64,000 nt of DNA from Apostichopus japonicus (lineage: Eukaryota; Echinodermata; Holothuroidea; Aspidochirotida; Stichopodidae): NCBI RefSeq assembly GCF_037975245.1, contig NC_092569.1, forward strand, positions 34,570,668 through 34,634,667. Reading direction: 5' to 3'. Position numbers and translations under genes: made by a program. This document shows positions 46,122 to 61,100 of the stretch, one piece after another. The notes under the pieces are model-generated. The model was not told where the DNA came from. It saw only the letters and a program-made list of their open reading frames with translations, and did no database searches. Positions within the stretch are counted from its first letter, which is position 1. Each line of letters starts with the position of its first letter.

Positions 46122-49100
46122 CTGCAAGAAACGAGAAAGAGTACATAAACCGGTCAATTTATATACTTTGAACGAATCCAACATCGGGTGCAAAATAGAG
46201 GGCAGTGCGTTTTTGTCCTACCAATATGAAAACGTCAGTTCCGCGATTTTGTTGTTTTCTGTTTTCAATATTTAGGATACATAAGGTGGTAGTTTGTCTT
46301 TGCAAGGACGTTTTTATATTTCTTTTGTTTTGTTCCGTTTGGAATACAGTGCCACAACAGGAGTAAAATACGGATGGGGAAACTACTTTAACCAAATACT
46401 ACGTTTGGGTTACTAGAGTCGCTAATATCGCTCTTTATTTTATCGGCATTTATTATTACTATTCATTCTTTTATTTATTTGATTGTTATTTTAAAGTTCA
46501 CAAATGAGCTTCCTAACTCTGTCAAACTCTAGTTATAAATTTCTTGTTTGTGTCGGTGTTTAATGTTGTAATTTGTTGAATAATAATATGTTTAATTTAA
46601 TTTGCATAACCAACTTTTCATTTATCCCCTTATTCAACAAAGTGCTTATTTTTCTTGTACCACATAGGCTAACTTAGGCTCTCTTCGAACTTGGATAAGG
46701 CGGTTGTGGGGGGAGGGGGGAGTAGGGGGCTGTGTGATGTAGCTTCCTATATTATTCAATTTAGGAAAACAAGGGTATCATTGAAAGATCTAGTCCTGAG
46801 TAATCTTACATGTTATTATTACATACAAAGTAATAACAGCATTTTGCTGTAAAAGCCATCTCCAAATAAAACAAAAATCAAGTAGACGGCATAATTATTT
46901 CTATCAATATTATGGTTGTAATATACTATCTGCCCGGCTCCAAGTTCCCTGTTCTACTGCATACAGGGTATACAGAGTGTTATTGTCATCGATTGTTCAA
47001 TTCTTTACCATATATCTATAGCACGTTGTAATCGTTGTATCTTTCAACCTGAGCTCATACGTTGGACTATAGACGTAGATTGAAATTTACACTATACACA
47101 AATCATAAAATCAATACGTTTAAAAGAAGAATAGAACCGACATTGTATAAAGAGAATTTACTATTAATGTAGTAGCTAATATTTTAGGTTTCGACAAAGT
47201 AACCAAAATTCGATGTATTACATTTATGAAAATATTGAATGATATTGATTAATGGCATTTATTAAGTTCTATCAACATGTGCCATCTAGTCTCGTACGTA
47301 TAACTTCTTCGAACAGAATGATTGATTGATTAAAATTTATCGAATCTATACAGACGAATATTTCAAATATTTGAATGTTCTATGCATGATAAACCCTAGA
47401 TGACTTTACACATAACATGATTAAATTTAAATAGCGAATCAAAGTTTTCACATATGAGAATCATCGAATATACTTACCACTTAAAGTCACATTATACAGT
47501 AACGAGAAGGCACACGTGGCATGCTTCCAGGTACTACTAATATGATATTAACCCCTTTGTAAGTTTGAAGTAATGCGAGTTTGGTAGACAACAGCGAGCG
47601 ACAAGGCAACAGACATTTACGATAATTTTCAGAATACTCGTTTAGGTTGGGATGATAGTGATGTTGAGATTTACTCTCTCTGTGTCAGAAATACATGGAC
47701 ACTGGCTACTATTATAATATCTACTGCCATAGTTTTATATATTGTTAGGTGCTTGTTACGTGCAAACACGGCCAAGAGACTTGTGTTGCCAATGAAAAGC
47801 GGATCTTATCGTCTGCTTCTTATGTCTGTACACATTGTATACAGTCCTGAAACCTACGTGCGTTCCAGTTGTACTTCAAACGCTTGAAAGAAAATAGCAA
47901 TGTTTGGAATTTAAAATTGCTGTGAACCTTGAACTTATATATCATTTAGCCAGGAATGCGGTAGCTATGAGATCAGGACATTAGTTGTTAGTTGCTTCTC
48001 CTAATTCACGTAATCGGTCCAGATTTATGTTTGCGTCAATGATTAGAACCATCAATTACTCACCTGTATTTCCACTGTGTGATCCAACTGATAGTCGATA
48101 CTTGTCTGCTTGGTTATTAATCCTAAAAGTCGAATAGACGGCGTATTTTGATGATGAGCCGGAGTCCCTTAGATCAATACGAAGCTGGTAAGTTTTCTGG
48201 TTGGTCAGAGAGTAGATATATTTATTACCTAGCCAGTGGTCATGATTTTTATTACCGAAACCGTCCTTATAGTCCCTCCAACCACGATAAAAGTCAACGG
48301 AGGCACTCGATCGTCGCTGGAAAACCTATGAAATAAAAAAAAAAGTGAATCCAGCTATATAATCTAGTTATCCGTAAGAGCATAACATTCAACGCCGTTA
48401 GATAGCTAACAAAGATATGGATACTGTGAAAGTGAGATAATTTGCAATAGTGTTTTGTTTCTTGATTTTGGTTCTTCCTTAAATGGTCAAGTGCATCTCA
48501 AAGAGATCTGCAGTGCATCATTTTGAGGAATGTAAAGTATAATGTGAGAAAGTTCAGAATTTAAGTCCTTAATTGTTTGCGAAGCTCACCGTCCATCCTC
48601 CTCCGTTACTTTCCATCTCACAGTAAACCTGAATACCGCGTGGCCAACCATCAGGGTAAATAGTGTAAACACCATCACTTCGTGTACCGGAAACATAAAG
48701 CTCGTGGCAATCTTTTGGGACCACCTCGCGGGTGCACGTAACTCCGTCCCCTTCGTAGTTTGTATTGCAGTAACATTTACGGACACCACTCCTCGTAGCA
48801 CAGGTTGCGTGACTACTACACTGGTAACTTTCATCTACAAGCCGGCTGTTCCTACAAGTTGATTTTTGTGTACATCTTGAATTGATGTAAAAGTGGCCCT
48901 CCTGTTTTAAGATATTCAGCAAAAAGAAAAACAGCAACTAATAAATGAATTATGCATTTGCGGTTGTCATATTGAAATGTACTGGATTTCAACGATGGGT
49001 GGCCACGTAATTCCCGACTAAACGTAATACATCCCTCGACTGAAAGTTTTTACAGGATTGGCGACAAAAAACTGGGTCTATAGCCCCTACACAACCACGA

Positions 49101-52100
49101 TGCGCACGCTACTCGGTTATCTGTAAATGCAATGTAATTATCGACAAGTATAAATAGTAAAGGTTTGCTTCTAATTATATGGACAATGATTTAAAAAAAA
49201 AACATTACAAAATGACCTAAAAGAACCGTACTGACCCCTAACACACTTCCTTTGTCGGCAACGAAGCAGTTGTGGGTGCACGTCACTCCGTCCCCTTGGT
49301 AGTTTGGATTGCAGTAACATTTACGGACACCACTCCTCTCAGCGCAGGTTGCGTGACTACTACACTGGTAACTCTCATCCACGAGCCGACTGTTCCTACA
49401 AGTTGATTTTTGTGTACATCTTGAATTGATGTAAAAGTGGCCCTCCTAGTTTAAGATATTCAGCGAAAAGAAAAACATCAACTTATAACCGAATTATACA
49501 TTTGCGATTGTCATAGTGAAATGTACAGAATTTCAACGATGGGTGGCCACGTGATTCATGACTAAACGTAATAAACATACAATAAATCCAACCGCAAGAC
49601 TGTGAAAAAAGTACCCATGAAATTTTATATCAGGCTTATAAGTGCATGCACACCCGTAGGAGTGGTCTCGTGATTCCCGAATCAACGTAATATATCCCTC
49701 GACTGACAGTTTTGAGAGGACTGTCGACAAAAACAAATGGGTCAATGGCCCTGCCCAACCACGATGCGAACGCCACTCAGATATCTGTACTGTAATGTGA
49801 TTATCGACAAGTATAATAAGTAAAGGTTTCCTTCTAATTATATGTACAAGATTAAGAACAAAGCATTATCAAAATGACCTGAAGGACCGTACTGACCCCT
49901 AATACACTTCCTATGTCAGCAACAAAGCAGTTGTGGCGGCACGTAACTCCGTCCCCTTGGTAGTTTTGATTACAGTAGCATTTACGGACACCGCTCCTCT
50001 CAGTACAGGTTGCGTGAACACTACACTGGTAACTCGCCTCTATAATATGGTTGTTTTGGCAAGTTGATCTTCGTGTACATCCTGAATTGATGTAAAAATC
50101 GCCAACCTGATTTCAGATATTCAGCGAAAAGAAACAACAAATAAACAAATCATGAATTTGAAATGTACAGGATTTCAACGGTAGGTCGCCAAAGATTTGT
50201 TCCCCTCGAATGATCTAGGTACGGGTATGAACCTTTATGAAAGTTTTATGAGTTCTTTGAAGCCAACTCCTATATAGGGGGCGTAGGGATCCGCCTTAAC
50301 AAAAAGTAGCTGCAGATATTGCATTCAACGGCTTATCGCAACTATACATTAGGCATACAAATAAATCTAACCGCAAGACTGTGATAAAAAAGTATCCATA
50401 CATTTTTGTGTCAGGCTTATCAGTGCATGCACACCCGTAGGAGTGGCCTCGTGATTCCCGACTAAACGTAATATATCCCTCGACTGACAGTTTTGACTGG
50501 ACTGGCGACAAAAACAAATGGGTCAATGGCCCCTGCCCAACCACGATGCGCGCGTCACTCGGATATCTGTAAATGTAAAATGAATATTGACAAGTATAAA
50601 GAGTAAAGGTTTGCTTCTAATTATATGGACAATTATTAAGAACGAAGCATTATAAAAAAGGCATGAAAGAACCGTACTGACCCCTAACACACTTCCTATG
50701 TCAGCAACGAAGCAGTTGTGGCGACACGTCACTCCGTCCCCTTGGTAGTTTTGATTACAGTAGCATTTACGGACACCGTTCCTCTCAGCACAGGTTGCGT
50801 GAACACTACACTGGTAACTCGCCTCTATAATCTGGTTATTTTGGCAAGTTGATCTTCGTGTACATCCTGAATTGATGTAAAAATCGCCGACCTGATTTAA
50901 GATATTCATCAAGTAAGAAACAACAAATAAACAAATTATAAATTTGCGGTTGTCACAGTGAAATGTACAGGATTTCAACGGTGGGTAGCCAAAGATTTGT
51001 TCCCCTCGAATGATCTAGGTACGGGTATGAACCTTTATGAAAGTTTTATGAGTTCTTTGAAGCCAACTCCTATATAGGGGGCGTAGGGATCCGCCTTAAC
51101 AAAAAGTAGCTGCAGATATTGCATTCAACGGCTTATCGCAACTATACATTAGGCATACAAATAAATCTAACCGCAAGACTGTGATAAAAAAGTATCCATA
51201 CATTTTTGTGTCAGGCTTATTAGTGCATGCACACCCGTAGGAGTGGCCTCGTGATTCCCGACTAAACGTAATATATCCCTCGACTGACAGTTTTGACTGG
51301 ACTGGCGACAAAAACAAATGGGTCAATGGCCCCTGCCCAACCACGATGCGCGCGTCACTCGGATATCTGTAAATGTAAAATGAATATTGACAAGTATAAA
51401 GAGTAAAATAGTAAAGGTTTGCTTCTAATTATATGGACAATGATTAAAAAAGGCATTATAAAATGACCTGAGAGAACCGTACTGACCCCTAATACACTTC
51501 CTTTGTCAGCAACAAAGCAGTTATGGGTGCACGTCACTCCGTCCCCTTGGTAGTTTGGATTGCAGTAACATTTACGGACACTGTTCCTCTCAGCACAGGT
51601 TGCGTGAACACTACACTGGTAACTCGCCTCTATAATCTGGTTGTTTTGACAAGTTGATCTTCGTGTACATCCTGAATTGATGTAAAAATCGCCAACCTGA
51701 TTTAATATATTCAGCAAAAAGAAACATCAGATTAGCAAAATGATGAATTTGCGGTTGTCACAGTGAAATGTACAGGATTCTAACGGTGGGTGGCCAATGA
51801 TTTATTCCCCTGAATGATCTAGGTACGGGTATGGATCTTTATGAAAGTTTTGTGAAATCTTTGAAGCCAACTCCGATGAGGAGGCCGCGGGGTCCGCCCT
51901 GAAAAGGTAGCTGCAAATATTGCATTAAAACGGCCTATTGCGACTTTAAATTAGGCCTACAATTAGATTCTAGCCGCAAAATTATCGTTAGTTTTATCCA
52001 TGCATTTTAGTGTAAGGTTTATAAGGGAATGGACATATGTGGGTATAGCCTTTTGCTTCCTGAGTATATGTAAGTAAAATATTTGATTCTTATTATATGG

Positions 52101-55100
52101 AAAAAATCATTAAAAGCAAAACACTTAAAATGTAAGAACCGTACTGACCATTAATACACCTCCTTTGTCAGCAACGAAGCAGTTACATTGGTTCAGAGGG
52201 ATGCATTGTTCTTGCTGTCTCAGATAATTACCGACGCAAACACATTGCTCTGTTTCTCTTCGAGAGGTAGCCGAGATGCAAGTATTAGGGTCGTCACAAG
52301 TCCTCTCACATGTCTCATTGCTAAATATCTCATTAGCTGGACACCATTCAGGGATTGTTTCTAGAGAACAGGAAATAAAAAAATGAAAATAATAGTAACC
52401 TGATACAGTCACGACATATATTACATGTGGCATAGAATAGTTTGTCGTCATTACTTAAATACGTGGTTGTCAGAAGGTTAAAGGAAAGCAACATACACTC
52501 AGAAGCTGCTCGAATAAATGTAGAACATTTTAAATAGGTAGTGGCCGTTCCGTAGTCACATTAATGTTACTATTTATTCTGATAACGAGATAAAGCACCA
52601 TCATTTGTTGTGCAATTAGTCTGAAACCAGGTAGTCATGGCTTGTTTCTGTTTCAGAGTTCTCTAGGTGTAAGTATACTGCTTTCTGACAACAATGGTAA
52701 TTAATAACAACATCAAAATTCTTTCGTTGGTTGTTCTGATCAAACTGGGAGACGAACCTGGTTTAATTGTAAACGTTATGTTGTACTAACGTTAGGAACG
52801 GTTCTTTGTTCAGAGTCATGGTCGGTGTTGAGTACGAAGCAGTCTTGTAGTGAGTGCGTAATCACACTTTAGCTAATGAAGGCATTTTGGAATTCTAGTA
52901 TGGATACTAATGCAAGATTAAGTGTTTGAACTCGCACTAGAAGCTTGTACTTGCACTCATATCATATCATATTCTAATTGCTACGATATGTATTGTAGCA
53001 CCGTCGTACTCGCTAATATACTATAAGTATACTCGTACTATATATATTGTAGCAGTTTCTTCAAAACATATTTGACATGCCAAATTTACTTCCAAAAGAT
53101 CCTTTCGTTTTCAGAATAAACCTTTCATTTTCTGCGCGTTTACGTTTGACATTTAATAAATGATCACGATTTTTATGATTTTTTTGGCTTTATATTTAAT
53201 AATATAAAAGACACTTACCATGTGGTATATCGAATGTTCCTAAACTAGATATAGAATAATCCCCCCATTCATCTGAGATACGAAACTCGTCGTATGTTAC
53301 ATAGTAAGTTTCTCCAGCAACGCTCTCAAAGTCCATTCGCAGTTGGTATCGCTTTTGATTTGTTAAGACGGCAATTTTCTCATTTCCGATCCAAAACTCA
53401 CTCCCTAGAAAGCCAAAGCCATTTCTGAAGTCTTTCCAACTTCTACTAAAATTTACAGAATCCGATCTTCGTCGCTGTAATACCTTCAAAGAATATCAAA
53501 GAAGTTAACTAGGACGTGATTGAATTATTATTATTTGTTCCCTACTGCAATGCGATTTGTTGCTAACAACCAGTACACAGAAATACTTATATATTTCTAA
53601 CTTCAGTTTGTAGTTTGGGCTAGATGTTTACAGTTTCCTTGGAAGAAGAACTGCACTGTACCTAAGTACAATCTGTACTTAAATTCCACAATATTAAAAA
53701 TAATTGATTCAAACTTTCGTTTCGATAAAAAAGCGAGATTCTATTTGAAATAACGACTTTGCATTACATCGCTTGATATTGCTGCAATCAAAATCTGAAG
53801 TAAATTTGTACAAAACTATTTAAACTTGAAAAGAAAACATCAAGTAATCAGCCATACCGTCCATCCATCAGTATCAAGATCATTGTTACAGTAAGCCTCA
53901 AACGGTTCCGGATAGCCATCTGGTTTAATAAGGTACACTCCAGATGTATTGTGGGTAGAGGAACATGCATTCGATACTTCTTTGCAATCTTTCGGATACG
54001 CAGGTTGTTGAAAAACAAAGTATGAAGAACCTGGATGGAAAGTAAAACAAGGTTAACATTTTATTGTGACTGAAAAATAATTTCAGCTAACGAAAATATC
54101 GCCTAAGATGCTTTATCTCAATTGCCTCTCTCCACCCAGGGGTTAATGGGTACATGTCAGGTAACTTGTCATTGGGCGCAGATTATAACTGCAGCCGTCC
54201 GGAGGGATTTTCTCTGGGACAGGTTATTATTGAACAGGGGTAATATAACGTCTGTAAAGCTCTTTGAAACCTATCGCTGTTTAAAAGCGCTACATGAATC
54301 GAATATTATTATTAATATTTTTACTATAAGACTTTTTTGCTAATTGTAAGAGAACTGGTTTCGTTACTAAGCGAGTTAAGGCAATGCATCAGTTTAAATA
54401 TCAACTATTACTCAACTATCATATAGTCGAATATATCACGACTAAAGTTAAATGAAGTAATCGTTATTGAATTCTCAGATGTAACTGATTTGAAGCATTA
54501 TATGTGATTAGTTTTCAGCCTGCAATGGATATTCAAAGACCAAGTAACTTGATTTCTTTTTAACCAAGCTTCCGTAGTTATCAATCATATCCAAGTGAGA
54601 TCAAAAGACTCACGAAAACAGGAAAATCCCTTTTGTTCAAAGTACCTGAGAAAATATCGTAGGATATAATAAGATCGAAAGTATACTACTCAGTGGAAAT
54701 CAACCTCGGAATAGATATTCGGAAATAGTAACACGATTGAAAAACAAAACGTCAAGAGCGACGATTAAAAAGCTAACATTTCCAGACATTCAAGTTGTCA
54801 AACTGAGGTGTTAACGTTATAATACATAAGTGATGTAACTTACAGAGGTTAACTCTTATTATAAGATAAATCATTATTATAAATATTACACCTACCTGAA
54901 GATCTTCCCTCGGCGCTGACGATTATCTGTGTAATAAAATATATTGACTGAATACATTACAAGACATACAGAGTATTGCAGTCAACATAAAGCAGGATCA
55001 GATTAAATCTTATGTTAATAAAACCAGTTTGAGGGAAAGAAAGAACCTTTCGCAAACTGGTCTAAAATATGTTAGTTTAAGAGTAAAGTCGATTTATACT

Positions 55101-58100
55101 TTGATAAAGTCTCCGGATAACCACTTACAATGATGTTTTTCTTTTGTCTATATTCCATATCTGATTTACAGGTCAATGATCACTTACAGGGTAGAACTTT
55201 CTTCCAGGAAACATTAGATTACTGGCATTTTCCGGTTTTACAGCTACTCTGGCACATGATACGTACGTGAAGGACAAAGGCAATTGCCGGCTGCTTCCTT
55301 AAACAGCTTTGTTGCTTAATGCAGACAGATGTTCTTTGTTCAAGTCATATTTTGACATTAGAACATTTCAAACATGGGTTGTAACACATTTGTGTTTAAC
55401 AGTCCTTAATAACACGTAGGGATCATTAACATCGTCCCAGCTATTCTTGTTGGACGAAGATTAACGTGTCTTGATACTTACCGTGCACAATGAAACTCTG
55501 AGTTTTTAATGGTGTCATTTTACTTGTAAGGTAAGTTCATAGCCATAGATTTGTATATCTTGCTAACTAAACAATTGTAGCAGCGCTACAGAAGCTCAGC
55601 TAAGCTTCTATTTGAAATCATTATGTCTAGTGTTGTGCTGATATCGCCAATATCGGACCTGGCCGATATCCGATTTTCAATCTCAAAATCGGCCCCATAA
55701 CGTTACCGATATTTTTCAACAGCCAGTATGAAAGTCATATTTTAATACATAAAGAATCAGAATTATCATCGGCTATCGTAAAATATTATATTGCACAGCA
55801 CACAAACAGTAACCACTTGATAATTCCTTTGTGCCTATTCTATAACATTAGCCCTAACCTCTTTTTAACTGAATGATCATAGTCCCCAACAAGATGATAT
55901 GCAAGAAACTATGTGCTAGCATTTTGTTCTTGGAACAACCCAAGTCCATTCTTCCTGTTACTTCTGTTGCACGGTTCGTTACTCTGTTTGACCTACTACG
56001 TTCAAAACTTAAGTTGCAAGTCATATACAAATTGTTGTCACATAGAGCCACGACATTCTTAGCAAAGAATGTTAAAAGATGACAAGTTATGAATAAAACT
56101 GACTTCATATAGAAAAGACATTAGCGTATCCTGGCTAAGAACTTTTACTACTCTTAGTGATTAACAGAACCAAAACCACGATATTTTCTTTATTTTTTTA
56201 ACTTCCGTAAAAAATATATCCTACCATTTGCCGGTTATACTGACAACTAAGCCTAGCCAAAATTAGCAAGTGTATCGTCCTTGAATTATTCGACAAATTG
56301 TTTCAAACAAAATTCTCAAAATACAATCTTTTCAACAGTCATTTATGTTTTAACAAAATGCATCCATGATACTCATTGCAGCTTTGTAAAAGATACACAA
56401 TTTTTGGAATGATTCAGTAGGGGGTGTCCACGTGTTATAAATTGTATTCTCAGCTGAGGACTAGAAGCACTGTGCAAGTTAGTGTGATAAGCTACTACTG
56501 TACTTATAAACATATAGTCATATAGACTTGTGAAATTTACTTTAAAGCGCTACAAAGACTGGTATGTACGTAACGTTAAGTGGCTTGACTTGTCTGCTTA
56601 CAGATCGTTATATCATTAGATCGGTAAATTTTTTCAGAACTTGCGTCATGCTTGTTTGACCAGCTAGAACAGATTAATAAATCATCGCAAGAAACAAGAA
56701 GTAGCTTTGTTGTGGAGGAAAAAAGAGCAGAAATTGGAATTGGCTCCAACAATATAGGTCATTCTCACATGGATTACACACACAAACTGTGTGTGTGGTC
56801 AAATTGGAAATCTGTAGTCCTTTTAAAGAGAATAACGTCGAACTAGATTGGACTTGATCAAGTCTCCTACGGGTGGAATTTTGTCTTACAATGACGGGAA
56901 ATTAAGATGGAAGACATTTTGCTACTCACATCAAAACGCATGCTTTTCATGAATACTAAAAGATTGAAAACCAAATAACATGATCATTGCATATGATTGT
57001 GGCCCACATTTCATTATAACTGAAATCTTTACAGAAGCCCCTGATTTGAGTCCTCACATGACGACAAAATTATTCTTCGTGTACAATTTTGGTTCACCGC
57101 TATTCAAACTTATATCTACAATGCAAAATGGTAGAAGTACGTTATGGCACAGCAAATGTACGACGACCTTAAAAACGCTACCTAAGAAGAATAGACTTTT
57201 AGCAATAACATTATATGATCATGAAGATGATAAAAATTGCAAGAGATAAAGAATGTCAACAGAAAGGACAATATAAAAAGAGGAAGTTCAGCAAGAATGA
57301 AGGAATTTAATCTCTTTTCTTTCAGACCAAGTCATTCATGACCAAAATTCCATAGTGTGATATTGTTCTGCCATAAGGGGAAAGAATTGAACCAATACTC
57401 GGCTTTAAATTTGTAAAAGTATGTAGGATCGGAAGCAGCTTAAACACATTTTTTTCTTGTTTTTTAATGCCAAATAATTATGATATAAAGATATTAGAAC
57501 ATCCGAGCATATGGCAGTTCAAAGTTTATTTAATGACGATTTTGTCTTTCAAGACAAAAACATATTGCATATTGCAAAATGGTATCACACTAATGTCATG
57601 AAAAAATTAAAATCTACATTTTATACTTTGCCGTTGTCAACAGATTGAAGAGGTCAAGGCGATTTGTTTGGTATATAGCCAAAGTTTTGTTTTTGTCGTC
57701 GAGAATGTTATTCAGGAAGCACAGGCGGTGTGCGACGTTATTGTTGTTGTAAAACATTGTGTTTCATGTCACCGTATGCTGAGTATCACATGCCGTTTGT
57801 TCCCTTGAATATAATGGAGGAATTTAACTCGATATCCTTCAACATATAAAGCGAATTATTACCATACATTGAGTAAGGATAGATGTTATGATAATACTTT
57901 CTAGTTTTTGCAAGGTGTTAGAAAAGAGACCTTTAAATACAGCGCAATGTATTTTATGTTGTTTAATTTGTAAAAGTCTATCATCGATGTTATTTTTAAG
58001 TACAGGGAGCGTTTCGTATGTATACTAAATTATAATACATGTTACTGTAAACGATATACGAAACGTTACGTTTTGTACTTCACCAAATAGCCACATCACG

Positions 58101-61100
58101 AAGGGAGGGTGTGATTCGGGTAGGAGGGAGTGATTGAGAGCAGCGAAGAGGGAGGGTATGGGTGGGGATCGGTGACTACTCCCATCGCATACATGTTATA
58201 GATGGAGTACATTGTCAATGGTCCTATTATAAGAAGTCGGGTCATTAAGTATGAAAGACGACATGCATGAGAATATCTTCGCGTTGGTTTTACATTTTAT
58301 TTCTCTATTTAAATTGAGACTATTAAACGTTACAAGAACGTTTACATGATCGCCACGACTTTAAGGAACACCTTGTGTGGAAATCAAAGTAAACTACGGT
58401 ATTTGTAATTAGAGAATTAACAGATAACATAAAGGATCTGAATGAATTTCTGTCTCTCTCGTAGTAGTTTATTTTAAAGTTATACGTTAACAACTAATAC
58501 ACTATTTCGCACAGTTGTAGTTAATATATGCATTACATATTTAGTTCTTTACACGGTGAACTAGCCTTAAATATTCTAATATGTGACAGAAAACATCACT
58601 TTGGATTGTCATTAGAATGTACGTGAACTGCATTGTGTCAAAAGGATTTTTTCCAATAAAAATGAAATGTAATTTATCTTTTGGTGAGAATTTTCTCACC
58701 CAAATTATGTTGTATTACTTTTTCTCTGCTTTGTTTTACTGTTATAGATTATGTCTTAGAATAAAGAAAAAAGACAAACATAAAACAACAAAGCTATAAA
58801 TTGAAAAGTATAATTATTTAAAAGACAATCAACTAGAATAAGAATCAGTTTATTTTTAAAAGTTATAGAAGATTTCTCTGCGTCTGTATTATGTTATTAC
58901 GCTAGTAATATCGGCCTTTAGTGTTATTCGTATGATCGGGTGAAATTTTAGATTTGCCTGTCGCACTTTGTCCAGAATGCAGCCTAAATTTGGAGCTATA
59001 ATGTCAAGAAAACTGATTAAATGGAAGAAAAAATACAATTCCTTCGTGCAATTGTCTTTATTCAATAAGGCATTTATGCAGTTTTTTTTTTTGTCTTATT
59101 TTTTTGTCTGGATTGATTACACAAAGACTAACGAAACATCTAACTACGATTTTATTTTGAGTATGATTTTATAACGTCTATTCCATTGGAAAGAGACTTT
59201 CAATAGTTTTAATCTTCTAATTTATTCAAATTACAGATCGTCTAATAACAGTATCAATTTTAAACAATGTTCTTACAATAATATTAGTTGTAATTATTAT
59301 CACTAAATCGTTAACGTCGTTGCACATTTTATTATAATAGCGCGACACGTTAATTAGGAATACACACTTAATCAAGTCGCACACATTCGACAAATAATGT
59401 GATACTTTATAGGTGTTTCATTTTAACTCACAAGAATCAAAACTAAAGTGAAAACAGCTTAATGTTCATAAAAGTACGTTAAAAGAAAAGGTATGTTACT
59501 TTTTCTTAAATTAATTTATTGAATGCCATATGAGCATATTAAGGGATGTGCACATTTTCTGTTACTGTTTTAGTTAGTTAACGATATCTAAATATATCTC
59601 AATTAAGTTTCCCATTCACAATCAAAATCTTCTTTTTTCCTTTTAATTTCCCTCTTATGTTGGCAATGTGATACGACATTAGGTATGAGTCGGTATCAAG
59701 GAGTTACCTTTGGTCAAGTTATATTACTTCTCGACATAATCATTAACGAAATCAGCCTCATTTAACTGTCACTTTAAAAAAAAATCGACAGAGTTTTTCT
59801 TTACAAACTTGATCATTTCAAATAAAATAAAGGAACATGTCTTACATTTGTTCTGCTCTAATATCCGTCATATTTAGAATAACGGATTATTGGGATTATA
59901 TTTCTTTGGAATCTCTTACAATATATAGCGTAACTGAAGGAAATGAGAAACACAAAAAGAGAGAAAAATTAGAAGCTAGCCACTTAAACCGCCGGAGACA
60001 TTTGCATGATCGCGTATCATACCATGCTTTAATGTAAGCAATTTGAAACCAGAACGTACTGCCTGAAAAATAACATTTGTTATTTTTGTGGCTTTGTGGA
60101 AGTATTTTATCTTTGATAATTCGTTCTGCGATAAATCCGTGTAACCTAAGTTTTCTATTTTCAGCATTAATTTCAGTTTCCATAAATTAGTTTTAAATTA
60201 GATTGACGTGTACACCAGTTGGATTTATTGTTATTGAACTTTGTTTCCTTGAATAATATGATATTTTCAAAATATATTTCAAAGTACCTTTTTTTTTGTT
60301 TTGTTGAAGACTGTTTTTTCAAACTTTGGCACACATATAACGATATCTATTAAAGAGATCTCTATGAGCATGTAAAGGAAGTAAATATTTAGGTGCTCTT
60401 TAGAAATTTATATCTGAAACTTTCGTGTTTGGATGATAGTTCAAACAATATAATCAAACGTACAACTGAGCATTTCTTCTAATTTGATTAAACCTGAAAA
60501 ACAGTTTCAAGTTATAGATTTCTAATTTAAAGGATGTACCTTGTCATTATAGTTTTGTTCACTGTAGTTACCCAATTATGCATCTTTGTGATTGGATTAT
60601 CACATAGAAATTGTTTTGTTTTAGATTAGTTAACGCATATGTTGCTTTAATGTATTCATCAGGATAACTTGGACAAAGACGAGCAATAAAATGTCTGTTC
60701 GGAAATCATATCAAAATAACAGAGCTGACAAAGGAAGTTGCCTTTACGCAGATGAAAACCAAGTTATTCGTATGTAGTTTATATCGAAAAAATAAAAGCA
60801 AGGCATTATAATAAATATAAAAAAAAACATTACATTTAACTATACAAAGCTTACCGAATAACGCTCTGTTTCAAAAGGGATCTCATGATTGGATTTTTAA
60901 CAAGAAGAACTGTTTTTTTTTAAAGTTATTGTATAGTGTTTTAGTTATCGCTGAAATAAATGAATTTCTTGTTTTTAGTTATCGTACTCGTAGCCAATAT
61001 TATGGAGTATACATTTATGAGCTAGAATGATTTACATTTGAATTTAAGCTCACTAATTTTTAATATGAATTCAGTGTTGTAACGTGTTGGTATGGATCTG

